A DNA stretch of 64,000 nt from Terribacillus saccharophilus (lineage in GTDB: Bacteria; Bacillota; Bacilli; Bacillales; Amphibacillaceae). Positions 54,869 to 63,617 of this stretch are shown piece by piece. The position numbers and the translations under genes were made by a program. How positions within the stretch are numbered: the stretch's first letter is position 1; each line of letters opens with the position of its first letter. Location of the stretch: the NCBI GenBank assembly GCA_900110015.1, contig FOCD01000001.1, forward strand, positions 930,001-994,000, written 5' to 3'. Under the pieces are notes generated by a model, which saw nothing but the letters and a program-made list of their open reading frames with translations, did not search any database and was not told the DNA's origin.

Positions 54869-55423
54869 ATGATTACCATGGAAGATATTATCCGAGAAGG
54901 CAATCCGATTCTTGAACAAGTTGCTAAGGAAGTGGAACTGCCGGCATCGGAAGAAGATAAACAAACATTAACAGATATGCTTGAATACTTGAGAAATAGC
55001 CAGGATGATGATCTGGCGACAAAATATGATCTTCGCCCCGGCGTAGGTCTGGCTGCTCCGCAAATTGGTATTTCAAAGCGAATGATAGCTGTCTATTTCG
55101 AAGATCCTAACGGTGCCTTCTATGAATACGGTCTCTTTAATCCTAAAATCGTCAGTCATTCTGTCGAAAGTACTTATTTAATGAGCGGAGAGGGCTGCCT
55201 GTCGGTTGATCGTGAAATACCCGGGTACGTACCTCGCTATTCCCGTATTACTATTAAGGCTGTCACCCTGGAAGGCAAAGAAGTCAAACTGCGCCTGAAA
55301 GGCTACGCAGCTATAGTCTTCCAACATGAAATCGATCATTTGAACGGAACGATGTTCTATGATCGTATTAATAAAGAAGATCCTTTCGCACAGCCGGATA
55401 ACTCTAAACCGATTGAATTATAA
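54869..55423 (+). CDS. def: Peptide deformylase
   Basis: Metalloenzyme that removes the formyl group from nascent proteins. The 184-residue protein has all three motifs: [16 protein letters not shown] (cysteine metal ligand) and QHEIDHLNG (HExxH). The insertion between motifs 1 and 2 and the length make it a Gram-positive type 2 deformylase like B. subtilis DefB. The start ATG at 54869 follows AAGGAG; an upstream GTG precedes the SD. Confidence 0.97.
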   Translation: MITMEDIIREGNPILEQVAKEVELPASEEDKQTLTDMLEYLRNSQDDDLATKYDLRPGVGLAAPQIGISKRMIAVYFEDPNGAFYEYGLFNPKIVSHSVESTYLMSGEGCLSVDREIPGYVPRYSRITIKAVTLEGKEVKLRLKGYAAIVFQHEIDHLNGTMFYDRINKEDPFAQPDNSKPIEL

Positions 55424-55457
55424 AAAATGCGCACTCTTTGAGAGTGCGCATTTTTTT
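55422..55457. terminator. Bidirectional terminator between def and the HAD gene
   Basis: AAAATGCGCACTCT, TTG and AGAGTGCGCATTTT with T-runs on both strands. Confidence 0.95.
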
Positions 55458-56229
55458 ATATCAACCCAGCCTCTTTCAGGCCAAGTGCTAGTCCGTCTTC
55501 ATCTACATGCGCTGTCTGGATGTCAGCCAGCTTCTTCAATTCCGGTACTGCATTCCCCATCACAATACCAGTTCCCGCAAATTCAATCATTTCCAAATCA
55601 TTCAGTCCATCACCACAGGCATATGTTGATTGTACAGAAAGACCTGCTGCTTCCAGCAATTTCATAACTCCGATTTTCTTAGATCCATTACCGGGCAGTA
55701 CATCACAGGAGAGCGGATGCCATCTGATGAACCGGACATGCTCATGATGTTCTGCATAATCTTGTTGTTCATGCTCTTCACAAAATAGGAGCGCTTGGTA
55801 AATCGGTTCATGATGAAAATAGTCTTTATCAATTTCAGGATATGTAAACCCTAGGGATGCCAGACTGTCACGCACAAAGCCATTATCAGTTTCCGATGCC
55901 TTCATGATCGTATCTCCCATAAACACCATAGCATGCTCTTTCTCGGAAGCTTCATTATATAAATGCAGCAAATGATCCCGTTCAATTGGATTGCGATGGA
56001 TGACTTCCCCTTCAAAGACAACGTACTGACCGTTATAGCTTACAAAAGAAGTAATACCAAGCTCATTGCGAATATCCTCAAACATAAACGGAGCCCGCCC
56101 CGTCGCTATTGCAACGTAATGTCCATTATCCTTCAGTGCCTGAACAGCTTCCTTTGTTGCCTGCGGGATTTCACCCTTTGTGTTCAGTATTGTGCCATCG
56201 ATATCCAGGAATACGATTCTTTTCTCCAT
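55456..56229 (-). CDS. ykrA: Cof-type HAD-superfamily phosphatase
   Basis: Haloacid-dehalogenase-like hydrolase of 257 residues (class IIB, Cof subfamily), probably acting on small phosphorylated metabolites. Motif I is FLDIDGTILNTKGE, motif II is VAIATGRAPF, and the C-terminal motif III/IV region is YACGDGLNDLEMIEFAGTG. The start ATG at 56229 follows AGGAGGA; the upstream extension holds the SD. It occupies the place of B. subtilis ykrA, between def (ykrB) and the rpoY-rnjA operon. Confidence 0.88.
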   Translation of the reverse strand: MEKRIVFLDIDGTILNTKGEIPQATKEAVQALKDNGHYVAIATGRAPFMFEDIRNELGITSFVSYNGQYVVFEGEVIHRNPIERDHLLHLYNEASEKEHAMVFMGDTIMKASETDNGFVRDSLASLGFTYPEIDKDYFHHEPIYQALLFCEEHEQQDYAEHHEHVRFIRWHPLSCDVLPGNGSKKIGVMKLLEAAGLSVQSTYACGDGLNDLEMIEFAGTGIVMGNAVPELKKLADIQTAHVDEDGLALGLKEAGLI

Positions 56230-56399
56230 AGTACATCCTCCTCCTAGTCTTTCCTGCCCTTGCATCTTTCTTCTCTACTTCTTATAATCGAGTATAAGTT
56301 ATGCAGGTTCGTCGAAAAATATCTTTACATGAATCCCAAGAGAAAACAACCATCCCTTCCTTTTATCGGCAGTTTTTTTGAAAGTATGCTGTGTTTTTG

Positions 56400-56428
56400 T
56401 TTTCATCTTAGCGTTTTCATACTATACT
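56400..56428 (+). promoter_or_regulatory. Candidate promoter of the rpoY-rnjA group
   Basis: TTTTCA (56400-56405), 17 nt and TATACT (56423-56428) on the plus strand, about 70 bp before the 33-codon ORF. Confidence 0.55.
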
Positions 56429-56498
56429 GTAAGTAAGAGGGATTGGACGGGTAAACGTTTTTTCTTGCTTTTCTGCGAAACGAAAGGAGTTGCTTCGT

Positions 56499-56600
56499 GT
56501 GCTCAAGCGTTTGAAGGAAAAGTTAAAGAAACGGTGGAAAGATTTATTTGGCCAAAAACGACGAGTGCCTACTACGTGCGGACAAGATCTAACTGAATAG
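56499..56600 (+). CDS. Candidate 33-residue basic peptide
   Basis: A short frame starts at GTG 56499, 9 nt after a strong AAAGGAG, and ends at TAG. The product begins MLKRLKEKLKKRWKDLFGQ and ends TTCGQDLTE. The first half is a cationic amphipathic helix and there is one cysteine. I do not recognise a family. It lies between a promoter candidate and rpoY on the same strand. Longer frames here in other phases lack an SD. It could be a real small protein or a leader peptide. Confidence 0.5.
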   Translation: MLKRLKEKLKKRWKDLFGQKRRVPTTCGQDLTE

Positions 56601-56691
56601 CAATACGTCAGCAATTCGGTTTTCACACAGACTTGCTCCGTTCGTTATGGATATATAGCAATTGTCAACCATAAGAATAGGAGAGATAGAT

Positions 56692-56904
56692 ATGGTATTT
56701 AAAGTATTTTATCAAGAAAAACCATCCGAAGTTCCTGTACGTGAACGCTCTAAGAGCTTGTACATGGAAGCGGAAAGCATTAGACAGGTACGTAACACAC
56801 TAGCAGATCGTGACATCAACATCGAGTTCATCCAGCCGCTCGATGAAGCACATCTTGCATATGAGAAACAATCTGAAGACTTCAAATTGGAGCAAGCGAA
56901 ATGA
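56692..56904 (+). CDS. rpoY: RNA polymerase epsilon subunit
   Basis: Small Firmicute-specific RNA polymerase subunit of 70 residues, starting [18 protein letters not shown] after GGAGAG. The strands and helices ([33 protein letters not shown]) follow the YkzG family, whose fold resembles phage Gp2. Its stop overlaps the rnjA start (ATGA), the usual arrangement. Confidence 0.96.
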   Translation: MVFKVFYQEKPSEVPVRERSKSLYMEAESIRQVRNTLADRDINIEFIQPLDEAHLAYEKQSEDFKLEQAK

Positions 56905-58568
56905 AATTCGTAAAAAATGACCAAACAGCTGTTTTTGCCATTGGCGGACTCGGAGAAATCGGCAAAAACATGTATGGTGTCCAATTCCAGGATGAAATCA
57001 TTATAATCGATGCAGGAATCAAATTCCCTGAGGACGAGCTTCTCGGTATTGACTATGTTATTCCTGATTTCACTTACATCGTTCAAAACCAGGATAAAAT
57101 CAAAGGTTTGTTCATTACACATGGTCACGAAGACCACATCGGCGGCGTACCATACCTCTTAAAAGAAGTGAACATTCCGATTTATGCAGGGAAACTTGCA
57201 ATGGGAATGATCAAAAATAAGCTGGATGAGCATGGTCTATTGCGCAATGCAAAGCTTAACATTTATGGTGAAGATGACATCATCAAGTTCAGAAAAACTT
57301 CTGTCAGCTTCTTCCGTACAACACATAGTATTCCGGAATCATTCGGTGTAGTCGTTAAGACCCCTCCTGGCAACATCGTGCATACTGGTGATTTCAAATT
57401 CGATTTCACTCCGGTCGGACAGCCAGCTGACATAGCAAAAATGGCTGAAATCGGCAAAGAAGGCGTACTTTGCTTACTATCCGACTCTACAAATAGTGAA
57501 GTCCCAGGTTTCACTATGTCTGAACGTGTTGTCGGTGAAAGTATTAACGATATTTTCAGACGCGTTGACGGCCGCTTGATATTTGCTACTTTTGCTTCCA
57601 ATATTCACCGGTTGCAGCAAGTAATCGACTCAGCTGTAAAAACTGGCCGTAAAGTTGCCATTTTCGGAAGAAGTATGGAAACAAATATCAACCTAGGTAT
57701 CGAACTTGGATTCATCAATGCACCGAAGGAAACATTCATCGATTCGCATCAGATTAATCGTCTGCCTGCGAATGAAGTTGTTATTCTTTGTACTGGTTCC
57801 CAAGGTGAACCAATGGCTGCACTTTCGCGAATTGCTAACGGTACACACCGTCAGATTCAGATTCAGCCTGGCGATTCGGTTGTCTTCTCGTCTTCTCCGA
57901 TTCCAGGTAACGCGATTAGCGTAAGCCGCATTATCAACATGCTGTATCGCGCAGGAGCGGACGTTATTCATGGAGCATTGAACAACATCCATACTTCTGG
58001 TCACGGCAGTCAGGAAGAACAGAAGCTAATGCTTCGCTTGATGAACCCGAAATACTTCATGCCAATCCACGGTGAATACCGTATGCTAGTCGAGCATATG
58101 AAGCTTGGTAAACTTACTGGTATTAGCGAAGAGAACTCCTTCATCATGGATAACGGAGATGTATTGGCATTAGGCAAAGATAGTGCTGCTATTGCAGGTA
58201 AGATTCCATCTGGGTCCATCTATGTAGACGGTAGCGGTATTGGTGATATCGGTAATATCGTATTACGCGATCGCCGCATCCTTTCTGAAGAAGGACTTGT
58301 CATTGTCGTTGTCAGCATCAATATGAAAGAATTCCGCATTGCTTCTGGTCCAGATATCATTTCCCGCGGTTTCGTTTACATGCGTGAATCAGAAGACCTT
58401 ATCAATGAGGCACAAAAAATTGTTTCTGCCCATCTGAATAAAGTGATGGAAAGAAAAACAACTCAATGGTCTGAAATCAAAAATGAAATTACAGATACAA
58501 TTGCGCCGTTCTTGTTTGAAAAAACGAAACGCCGCCCAATGGTACTTCCGATCATCATGGAAGTATAA
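56901..58568 (+). CDS. rnjA: Ribonuclease J1
   Basis: Metallo-beta-lactamase-fold exo- and endoribonuclease for mRNA decay and rRNA maturation. The 555-residue protein has the zinc motif [30 protein letters not shown], a beta-CASP domain with [13 protein letters not shown] and IFGRSMETN, and the conserved [20 protein letters not shown]. The C-terminal domain is complete. It is translationally coupled to rpoY. Confidence 0.98.
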   Translation: MKFVKNDQTAVFAIGGLGEIGKNMYGVQFQDEIIIIDAGIKFPEDELLGIDYVIPDFTYIVQNQDKIKGLFITHGHEDHIGGVPYLLKEVNIPIYAGKLAMGMIKNKLDEHGLLRNAKLNIYGEDDIIKFRKTSVSFFRTTHSIPESFGVVVKTPPGNIVHTGDFKFDFTPVGQPADIAKMAEIGKEGVLCLLSDSTNSEVPGFTMSERVVGESINDIFRRVDGRLIFATFASNIHRLQQVIDSAVKTGRKVAIFGRSMETNINLGIELGFINAPKETFIDSHQINRLPANEVVILCTGSQGEPMAALSRIANGTHRQIQIQPGDSVVFSSSPIPGNAISVSRIINMLYRAGADVIHGALNNIHTSGHGSQEEQKLMLRLMNPKYFMPIHGEYRMLVEHMKLGKLTGISEENSFIMDNGDVLALGKDSAAIAGKIPSGSIYVDGSGIGDIGNIVLRDRRILSEEGLVIVVVSINMKEFRIASGPDIISRGFVYMRESEDLINEAQKIVSAHLNKVMERKTTQWSEIKNEITDTIAPFLFEKTKRRPMVLPIIMEV

Positions 58569-58570
58569 TA

Positions 58571-58600
58571 AAAAGCCTGAGCTTATCGCTCAGGCTTTTC
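58571..58600. terminator. Bidirectional terminator between rnjA and the pyruvate oxidase gene
   Basis: AAAAGCCTGAGC, TTATC and GCTCAGGCTTTT between convergent genes. Confidence 0.95.
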
Positions 58601-60325
58601 TTATTTCAAGAGACGTTTAACTGACTCTTTCATATTTGGAAGCTCTATTTTCCCGGTAGAGAAGAATTCTTTTATTAGATATTCAGTGTATTTTACAGCT
58701 TGCTGGTAGGAAATTTTCCCAGGCAGCGGCGCCATATCCTCAATTACCACATCGATTATTGCTGGTTTATCAGACAGGAATGCTTGTTTGATGCTCGTTT
58801 CCAAGTCTTCAAACTTCTCAACTCGGTAGCCTTCTCCTCCACAGGATTGAGCGAATTGAGCGAAGTTCATCTCTCCCATATCAATTCCGTAGTTGGAGGA
58901 ACCAATCGTCGCTTGTTCAAATTTGATCAAGCCAAGCTGGCTGTTATTAAGAACAATCACTTTCACTGGCAGGTCATATTTAACCGCGGTGACAAAGTCC
59001 TGCATATTCATGCTAAAGCCGCCGTCCCCGCATATAGCGATTGCCTGCTTATCTGGATATGCCATCTTCGCTGCTATGGCACCTGGCAATCCGCAGCCCA
59101 TCGTAGCAAGTCGACCCGATACAACAAAATCCTGTTGGGTCAAAGGCAGATATCGCGTAGTCCAAACAGTTACATTTCCTACATCAGAAGAAATGACGGC
59201 GTCTTTGTCCATATTCTTTTCTAAAGCATACATAATTTGCGGAGGCTGTATTGGTGATTCCTCTCTTTTCTTTTGCACTTGAAGCTGTGTATGCCATTCC
59301 TTCATTTTAGCTTGATATTTTTCGATGTAAGAAGTCTCTACCTTTTCCTCGGTGATTGTAGTTAATTCCTCCAGCACTTCTTTGGCATCTCCTGGCAACC
59401 CCACTTCTACAGGATAGATACTTCCGATGGCGCTAGCTCTATTATCAATCTGAATTGCAGGTAAGTTATCCGGTAAGAACGAACGATATGGGAAGCTGGT
59501 CCCTACAAGCAGCAGCAAATCCGCCTCATTAATCGCTTCATAAGATGGCGTTGTCCCAATCTGTCCATGCTGTCCCAAGTTATAACTGTGATGATCCGGA
59601 ATAATTCCTTTACCTAGCAGGCTGAGAATAATCGGGGATTTGATATGCTCCGCAAATGTAAGCAGCTCAGTACGAGCATGCTTAGCTCCTTTTCCCGCTA
59701 ATATTATTGGTTTTTTCGCCTTATTAATCAGTTTGACTGCTTCCTGTAGATCTTGCTTAGCAGGAGCAATTTGGGGACGTGCATAGTTAGCAGACGTTTT
59801 ACCGGGCTTTTCAGGATGCTTCTCAGCAAACAAATCATCCGATACTACAAGTACACTGACACCTGAGTTAGCATATGCTTCCCGAATAGCTTGATTCAAA
59901 AGATCTGGCAGTTGTTCGAACGATTCTGCTCTTTCATTGAAAACAGCAACGTCTTCAAACATTTGTTCCAGTTTAACTTCCTGGAAAGCACCCGTCCCGA
60001 GCTCATTGGTAGGTACTTGTCCGACAATAGCAAGTACAGGTGCTTTATCTTCACGCGCATCGTATAAGCCGTTCAGCAAATGGACCGCTCCTGGTCCCGC
60101 AATCGACAAACAGACCCCAAGCTTACCTGTAAGCTTGGCATAGGCAGCAGCAGCAAGTGCTCCCGCTTCCTCATGACGGACTTGAATGAACTTAAGTTCG
60201 TCCTCCTTCTTATGTAAATCACTGATGAATTCGTTAACCGAATCGCCTGGGATGCCGTAAATATGGTCTACACCCCAATCGACTAATTGATCAGCAAGGA
60301 CTGCTCCAGTTCTTCTTTCAAACAT
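58601..60325 (-). CDS. Pyruvate oxidase (thiamine-diphosphate flavoprotein, PoxB/YdaP type)
   Basis: Thiamine-diphosphate and FAD enzyme that decarboxylates pyruvate, giving acetate with electrons to quinone (PoxB type) or acetyl phosphate with oxygen (Pox/SpxB type). The 574-residue protein has the catalytic glutamate in VRHEEAGALAAAAYAKLTG, GPGAVHLLNGLYDAREDKAP, a central FAD domain, and the ThDP motif AICGDGGFSMNMQDF with VLNNSQLGLI. The C-terminal helix (YTEYLIKEFFSTGKIELPN) is short but could serve for membrane binding. The closest B. subtilis protein is YdaP. Neighbouring cydAB favours quinone coupling. Confidence 0.87.
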   Translation of the reverse strand: MFERRTGAVLADQLVDWGVDHIYGIPGDSVNEFISDLHKKEDELKFIQVRHEEAGALAAAAYAKLTGKLGVCLSIAGPGAVHLLNGLYDAREDKAPVLAIVGQVPTNELGTGAFQEVKLEQMFEDVAVFNERAESFEQLPDLLNQAIREAYANSGVSVLVVSDDLFAEKHPEKPGKTSANYARPQIAPAKQDLQEAVKLINKAKKPIILAGKGAKHARTELLTFAEHIKSPIILSLLGKGIIPDHHSYNLGQHGQIGTTPSYEAINEADLLLLVGTSFPYRSFLPDNLPAIQIDNRASAIGSIYPVEVGLPGDAKEVLEELTTITEEKVETSYIEKYQAKMKEWHTQLQVQKKREESPIQPPQIMYALEKNMDKDAVISSDVGNVTVWTTRYLPLTQQDFVVSGRLATMGCGLPGAIAAKMAYPDKQAIAICGDGGFSMNMQDFVTAVKYDLPVKVIVLNNSQLGLIKFEQATIGSSNYGIDMGEMNFAQFAQSCGGEGYRVEKFEDLETSIKQAFLSDKPAIIDVVIEDMAPLPGKISYQQAVKYTEYLIKEFFSTGKIELPNMKESVKRLLK

Positions 60326-60385
60326 AATAACATCTCCCGTTTCAAATTTTTCCTCCTAATGTATGTAACCTTTTTTGGGCATATA

Positions 60386-60415
60386 AAAACCCAAACAGTC
60401 CAACTGTTTGGGTTT
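60386..60415 (-). terminator. Terminator of ktrC
   Basis: AAACCCAAACAG, TTGGA and CTGTTTGGGTTTTT on the minus strand; it separates ktrC from the pyruvate oxidase gene. Confidence 0.93.
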
Positions 60416-60421
60416 AAAAGT

Positions 60422-61084
60422 TCATTCATCTGCTAATGAGCGCTCAAAACGCGCTAGATCACGATCCGCACCAATTACGATCAGCACATCTTCTGTACCG
60501 AGTTCTGCATCCGGTGAAGGGCTCACGTTAATCTCATTTGCCTGCTTGATAGCAACTACGTTACAACCATATGCAGCACGGATGTCCAGTTCTATCAGGG
60601 ACCTGCCAGCCATTTTCTTGCCGGCACGCACTTCCACGATGCTATGCTCATCACTAAGTTCCAAGTAATCAAGAATGTTATTGCTAATAATTTTATGGGC
60701 TATTCTTCTTCCCATATCACGTTCTGGATGGACTACGTGATCGGCACCTATTTTACTCAGTACTTTTTCATGGTAATCATTTTGAGCTTTGACAGTTATT
60801 TTTTTTATGCCAAGTTCTTTTAGCATGAGTGTTGTCAGGATACTCGCTTGGATATTCTCACCGATTGCCACAATCACATGCTCGATATTACGGATCCCCA
60901 GCTCTTTTAATACCTGTTCATCCGTCGTATCCGCGATAACAGCATGAGATGCAATATTACGGAATTCATTTACCTTATCTTCTTCGATATCAATTGCCAG
61001 CACATTGAAACCTTCTCGGCTCAATTCCATGCAGATACTGCCTCCGAAGCGGCCTAATCCGATTACTGCAAATTCTCTTTTCAT
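60422..61084 (-). CDS. ktrC: Potassium uptake regulatory subunit KtrC (RCK protein)
   Basis: Cytoplasmic gating ring of a Ktr potassium transporter. The 220-residue protein has an RCK_N domain with the nucleotide loop FAVIGLGRFGGSICMELSREG and VIADTTDEQVLKELGI, and an RCK_C domain (about residues 135-220) of the type that binds c-di-AMP in B. subtilis. Length and location next to rnjA favour KtrC over KtrA. The membrane subunit (ktrD or ktrB) is not in the window. The start ATG at 61084 follows GGAGGA. Confidence 0.93.
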   Translation of the reverse strand: MKREFAVIGLGRFGGSICMELSREGFNVLAIDIEEDKVNEFRNIASHAVIADTTDEQVLKELGIRNIEHVIVAIGENIQASILTTLMLKELGIKKITVKAQNDYHEKVLSKIGADHVVHPERDMGRRIAHKIISNNILDYLELSDEHSIVEVRAGKKMAGRSLIELDIRAAYGCNVVAIKQANEINVSPSPDAELGTEDVLIVIGADRDLARFERSLADE

Positions 61085-61145
61085 CGTACTTCCTCCACTA
61101 TTCCATAAACTAATCTTAGTCTATCACAAACAGTCAAGGGTTGTA

Positions 61146-62159
61146 TTATTTCTTTCCTTTTACATATTCTGCATCGAATAGGAACATCCGCATGACAAGT
61201 ATTAGAGAAGGAATTAACATGAGCAAGCCTCCACCGAAGGCAAGCAGCAGAGCTGTTCCCATTTCCGGAAGTGTTGCATCGGCCGCCACTTGGATTTGAT
61301 CATACAGTATATACGGCATATGGCCGATACCATAACCGAGAAGAGCGAAAAAGAATTGCAGCATCACACAAATGAAGGAAAGACCGTAGTTCTTTTCTTT
61401 GTACATGAAATAAACTGCGCCCAAAAAGAATAGAACGGAAAGGCCAAACATCCACCATAAATCAAGCATATTATTATAATGTTCTGGATTCTGTCTGCTG
61501 ATCGCAATAAATGCCGTCAAACTAGCAATAATCTGCGGAGCTGACCAGAAAAGAGCATACGACCGCAATATTTTACGTGCAGGTTCATCACCAGCTTTGT
61601 TCGCGTAGTAAGTCAGGAAATTAGCACTGATATACAGCACAGAAACAATAGCTAAGAATACAACCGCCCAAGAGAACGGGTTTGTGAGCAGCTCCGTATA
61701 ACGTAAATGTATGCTGCCACCCTCCTCACGTAAAAAACCACCTTCTGAGATTGTCAGTCCTGTTGAAATGGCAGCTGGTATAAGCAGCCCACTTGCACCA
61801 TAAAGAAAAGTGTAAAGCAAGCTACTGCGAGAACCATAATTTTCAAACGCGTAGAAGGATCCCCTAATACCAATTAGAACAAGAATTATCGATCCTGGTA
61901 TAAGCATAGCAGATCCGTAATAATAACCGGCATCTGGAAAGAAACCTGCCAATCCGTAGTAAAAGAAGATAAAGAATACGTTGGTGATTTCCCAGACAGG
62001 AGATAGATAGCGTGCAATTAAACGGTTTAAAATATGATCTTTCTTCGTCTGCTTGGCGTAATAAGCAAAGAAACCAGCACCAAAATCAATCGATGCGATA
62101 ATCAGATAGGCAAAGAGGAAAAACCATAAAGCTGACAGTCCTAATACTTCGTAGCTCAC
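61146..62159 (-). CDS. cydB: Cytochrome bd-type ubiquinol/menaquinol oxidase subunit II
   Basis: Smaller subunit of a bd-type terminal oxidase. The 337-residue protein has eight to nine membrane segments and the N-terminal family signature LWFFLFAYLIIASIDFGAGFF, where the acidic DFGAG residues are conserved. LIARYLSPVWEITNVFFIF (split here) is a further landmark. The start ATG at 62159 overlaps the cydA stop by 4 bp (ATGA), showing coupling. Confidence 0.94.
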   Translation of the reverse strand: MSYEVLGLSALWFFLFAYLIIASIDFGAGFFAYYAKQTKKDHILNRLIARYLSPVWEITNVFFIFFYYGLAGFFPDAGYYYGSAMLIPGSIILVLIGIRGSFYAFENYGSRSSLLYTFLYGASGLLIPAAISTGLTISEGGFLREEGGSIHLRYTELLTNPFSWAVVFLAIVSVLYISANFLTYYANKAGDEPARKILRSYALFWSAPQIIASLTAFIAISRQNPEHYNNMLDLWWMFGLSVLFFLGAVYFMYKEKNYGLSFICVMLQFFFALLGYGIGHMPYILYDQIQVAADATLPEMGTALLLAFGGGLLMLIPSLILVMRMFLFDAEYVKGKK

Positions 62160-63511
62160 CTCTGATCACCTCCAAACAATGTATCTGGAAACCGCTGCTC
62201 CCATTCTTTCTGTATAGGATTTTTCTTATACAGTCTGACAAGTATAAGCGTGACGAATGTTCCAAGCAGCACATACAGAACAAGGAACATTGCAAAGGCG
62301 TAATGTACATAAGGGGAAGAAACTGCACCTTCAGCAACCCTCAAGTATCCTCTCATGATCCACGGCTGCCTCCCTACCTCGGCAAAAATCCATCCGAATT
62401 CGAGAGCGAGCATCGCAAATGGTGCATTCACTACAATTGCGCGTAATAACCATTTGTTATATTGGTCCCTTTTCTTCCAAAACATGAACACAAGAAATAG
62501 CATACTGATCATGATGCTATAAGCGCCAAGTGTGACCATCAAATCGAACATATAATGGATCCACAGAGGAGGTATCAGGTCGGCATCAACCTTATCCAAA
62601 CCGGTTACTTCACTATTGAAATCCCCGAAGGATAAGAAGCTGAGTATTTTCGGCAGATGGATCGCTCCTTTGATTTCATTGTCATCCGTTAATCTTCCGA
62701 AGAGGATCAGATCTGCACCTTTCTCTGTTTCAAAATGCCATTCTGCTGCTGCTAGCTTTTCCGGCTGATAAGATGCTAAGAATTTAGCGGAAGTATCTCC
62801 TGCGATGGCTGTGAATATGGAAAAGACCAATGTAACAATCATCGTTAGTTTCAATGCTTTCTTATAGTAATTGTTATTGCCGTATTTCAAAATGAAAAAT
62901 GCTGTTAACGCTGCAAGAATGGCGCCACACGTCATATACGAAGAAGTCAGCACGTGGAAGACTTTCGATGGTGTGGCCGGATTGAGTATAGCCTTCAGTG
63001 GCTCGACAGACGTGATTGTCCTGCCAGCAAGCGTAAAGCCTTGCGGCGTATTCATGAAGGCATTCACACTAGTAATAAAAACTGCACTTAATCCCCCACC
63101 TATAATGACCGGCAAGGAAAGATACCAGTGTGTGTATCGTCCTTTAAAACGGTCCCACGTATAAATATAAGCGCCAAGAAAAATAGCTTCAAAGAAGAAC
63201 GCAAAAGTCTCCATGAAAAGCGGAAGACTGATGACATGACCTGCAATTTGCATAAATGTTGGCCACAGAAGAAAGAGTTGAAGACCAATTGCTGTACCAG
63301 TTACTACTCCGACAGCTACAATGATGACGAATCCTCGCGTCCATCGTCTCGCGAGTAAGATATAACTCGGATCTCGCTTCCGGATACCAACATACTCGGC
63401 AGCACTGATCAACAATGGAACACCAACACCGATAGTCGCGAAGATAATATGGAAGACGAGCGTCATCGAAGTAAGCATACGGGCTAAAATGACACTATCA
63501 TATGCGAACAA
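62156..63511 (-). CDS. cydA: Cytochrome bd-type ubiquinol/menaquinol oxidase subunit I
   Basis: Heme-bearing subunit that reduces oxygen at the expense of quinol. The 451-residue protein has about nine membrane segments, the N-terminal SVILARMLTSMTLVFHIIFA with a heme-ligand histidine, the acidic-and-aromatic ETFAFFFEAIFLGAYIY, and EVGRQPWIMRGYLR (the GRQPW motif). The loop before GRQPW is short, placing it with the short-Q-loop (CIO/YthA-like) oxidases. The start is TTG at 63511, 6 nt after CAGGG; the frame upstream runs into a terminator. No ATG in the first 30 codons fits. Confidence 0.93.
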   Translation of the reverse strand: MFAYDSVILARMLTSMTLVFHIIFATIGVGVPLLISAAEYVGIRKRDPSYILLARRWTRGFVIIVAVGVVTGTAIGLQLFLLWPTFMQIAGHVISLPLFMETFAFFFEAIFLGAYIYTWDRFKGRYTHWYLSLPVIIGGGLSAVFITSVNAFMNTPQGFTLAGRTITSVEPLKAILNPATPSKVFHVLTSSYMTCGAILAALTAFFILKYGNNNYYKKALKLTMIVTLVFSIFTAIAGDTSAKFLASYQPEKLAAAEWHFETEKGADLILFGRLTDDNEIKGAIHLPKILSFLSFGDFNSEVTGLDKVDADLIPPLWIHYMFDLMVTLGAYSIMISMLFLVFMFWKKRDQYNKWLLRAIVVNAPFAMLALEFGWIFAEVGRQPWIMRGYLRVAEGAVSSPYVHYAFAMFLVLYVLLGTFVTLILVRLYKKNPIQKEWEQRFPDTLFGGDQR

Positions 63512-63580
63512 TGTTATCCCTGCTTTCTGTATAGATAAATCGCTCCTCTTGTTATGCCCAGAGAAATAAAAATTACCCAA

Positions 63581-63617
63581 AAGAAAGAGCGTATCCCATT
63601 AGAGATACGCTCTTTCT
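63581..63617. terminator. Terminator between the ABC exporter gene and cydA
   Basis: AAGAAAGAGCGTATC and GATACGCTCTTTCTT form a 15-bp stem with an 8-nt loop, T-rich on both sides. It closes the upstream ABC gene, so cydAB needs its own promoter in the 65 bp that remain. Confidence 0.95.

Noticed and set aside
60326-60385. Sigma-B promoter for the pyruvate oxidase gene
   Set aside because: YdaP of B. subtilis is a sigma-B gene, but the GTTTGG here has no GGGTAT at 12-15 nt and belongs to the ktrC terminator.
63512-63580. Rex-binding site upstream of cydA
   Set aside because: No TTGTGAA-N4-TTCACAA-like palindrome could be found between the terminator and the TTG start.
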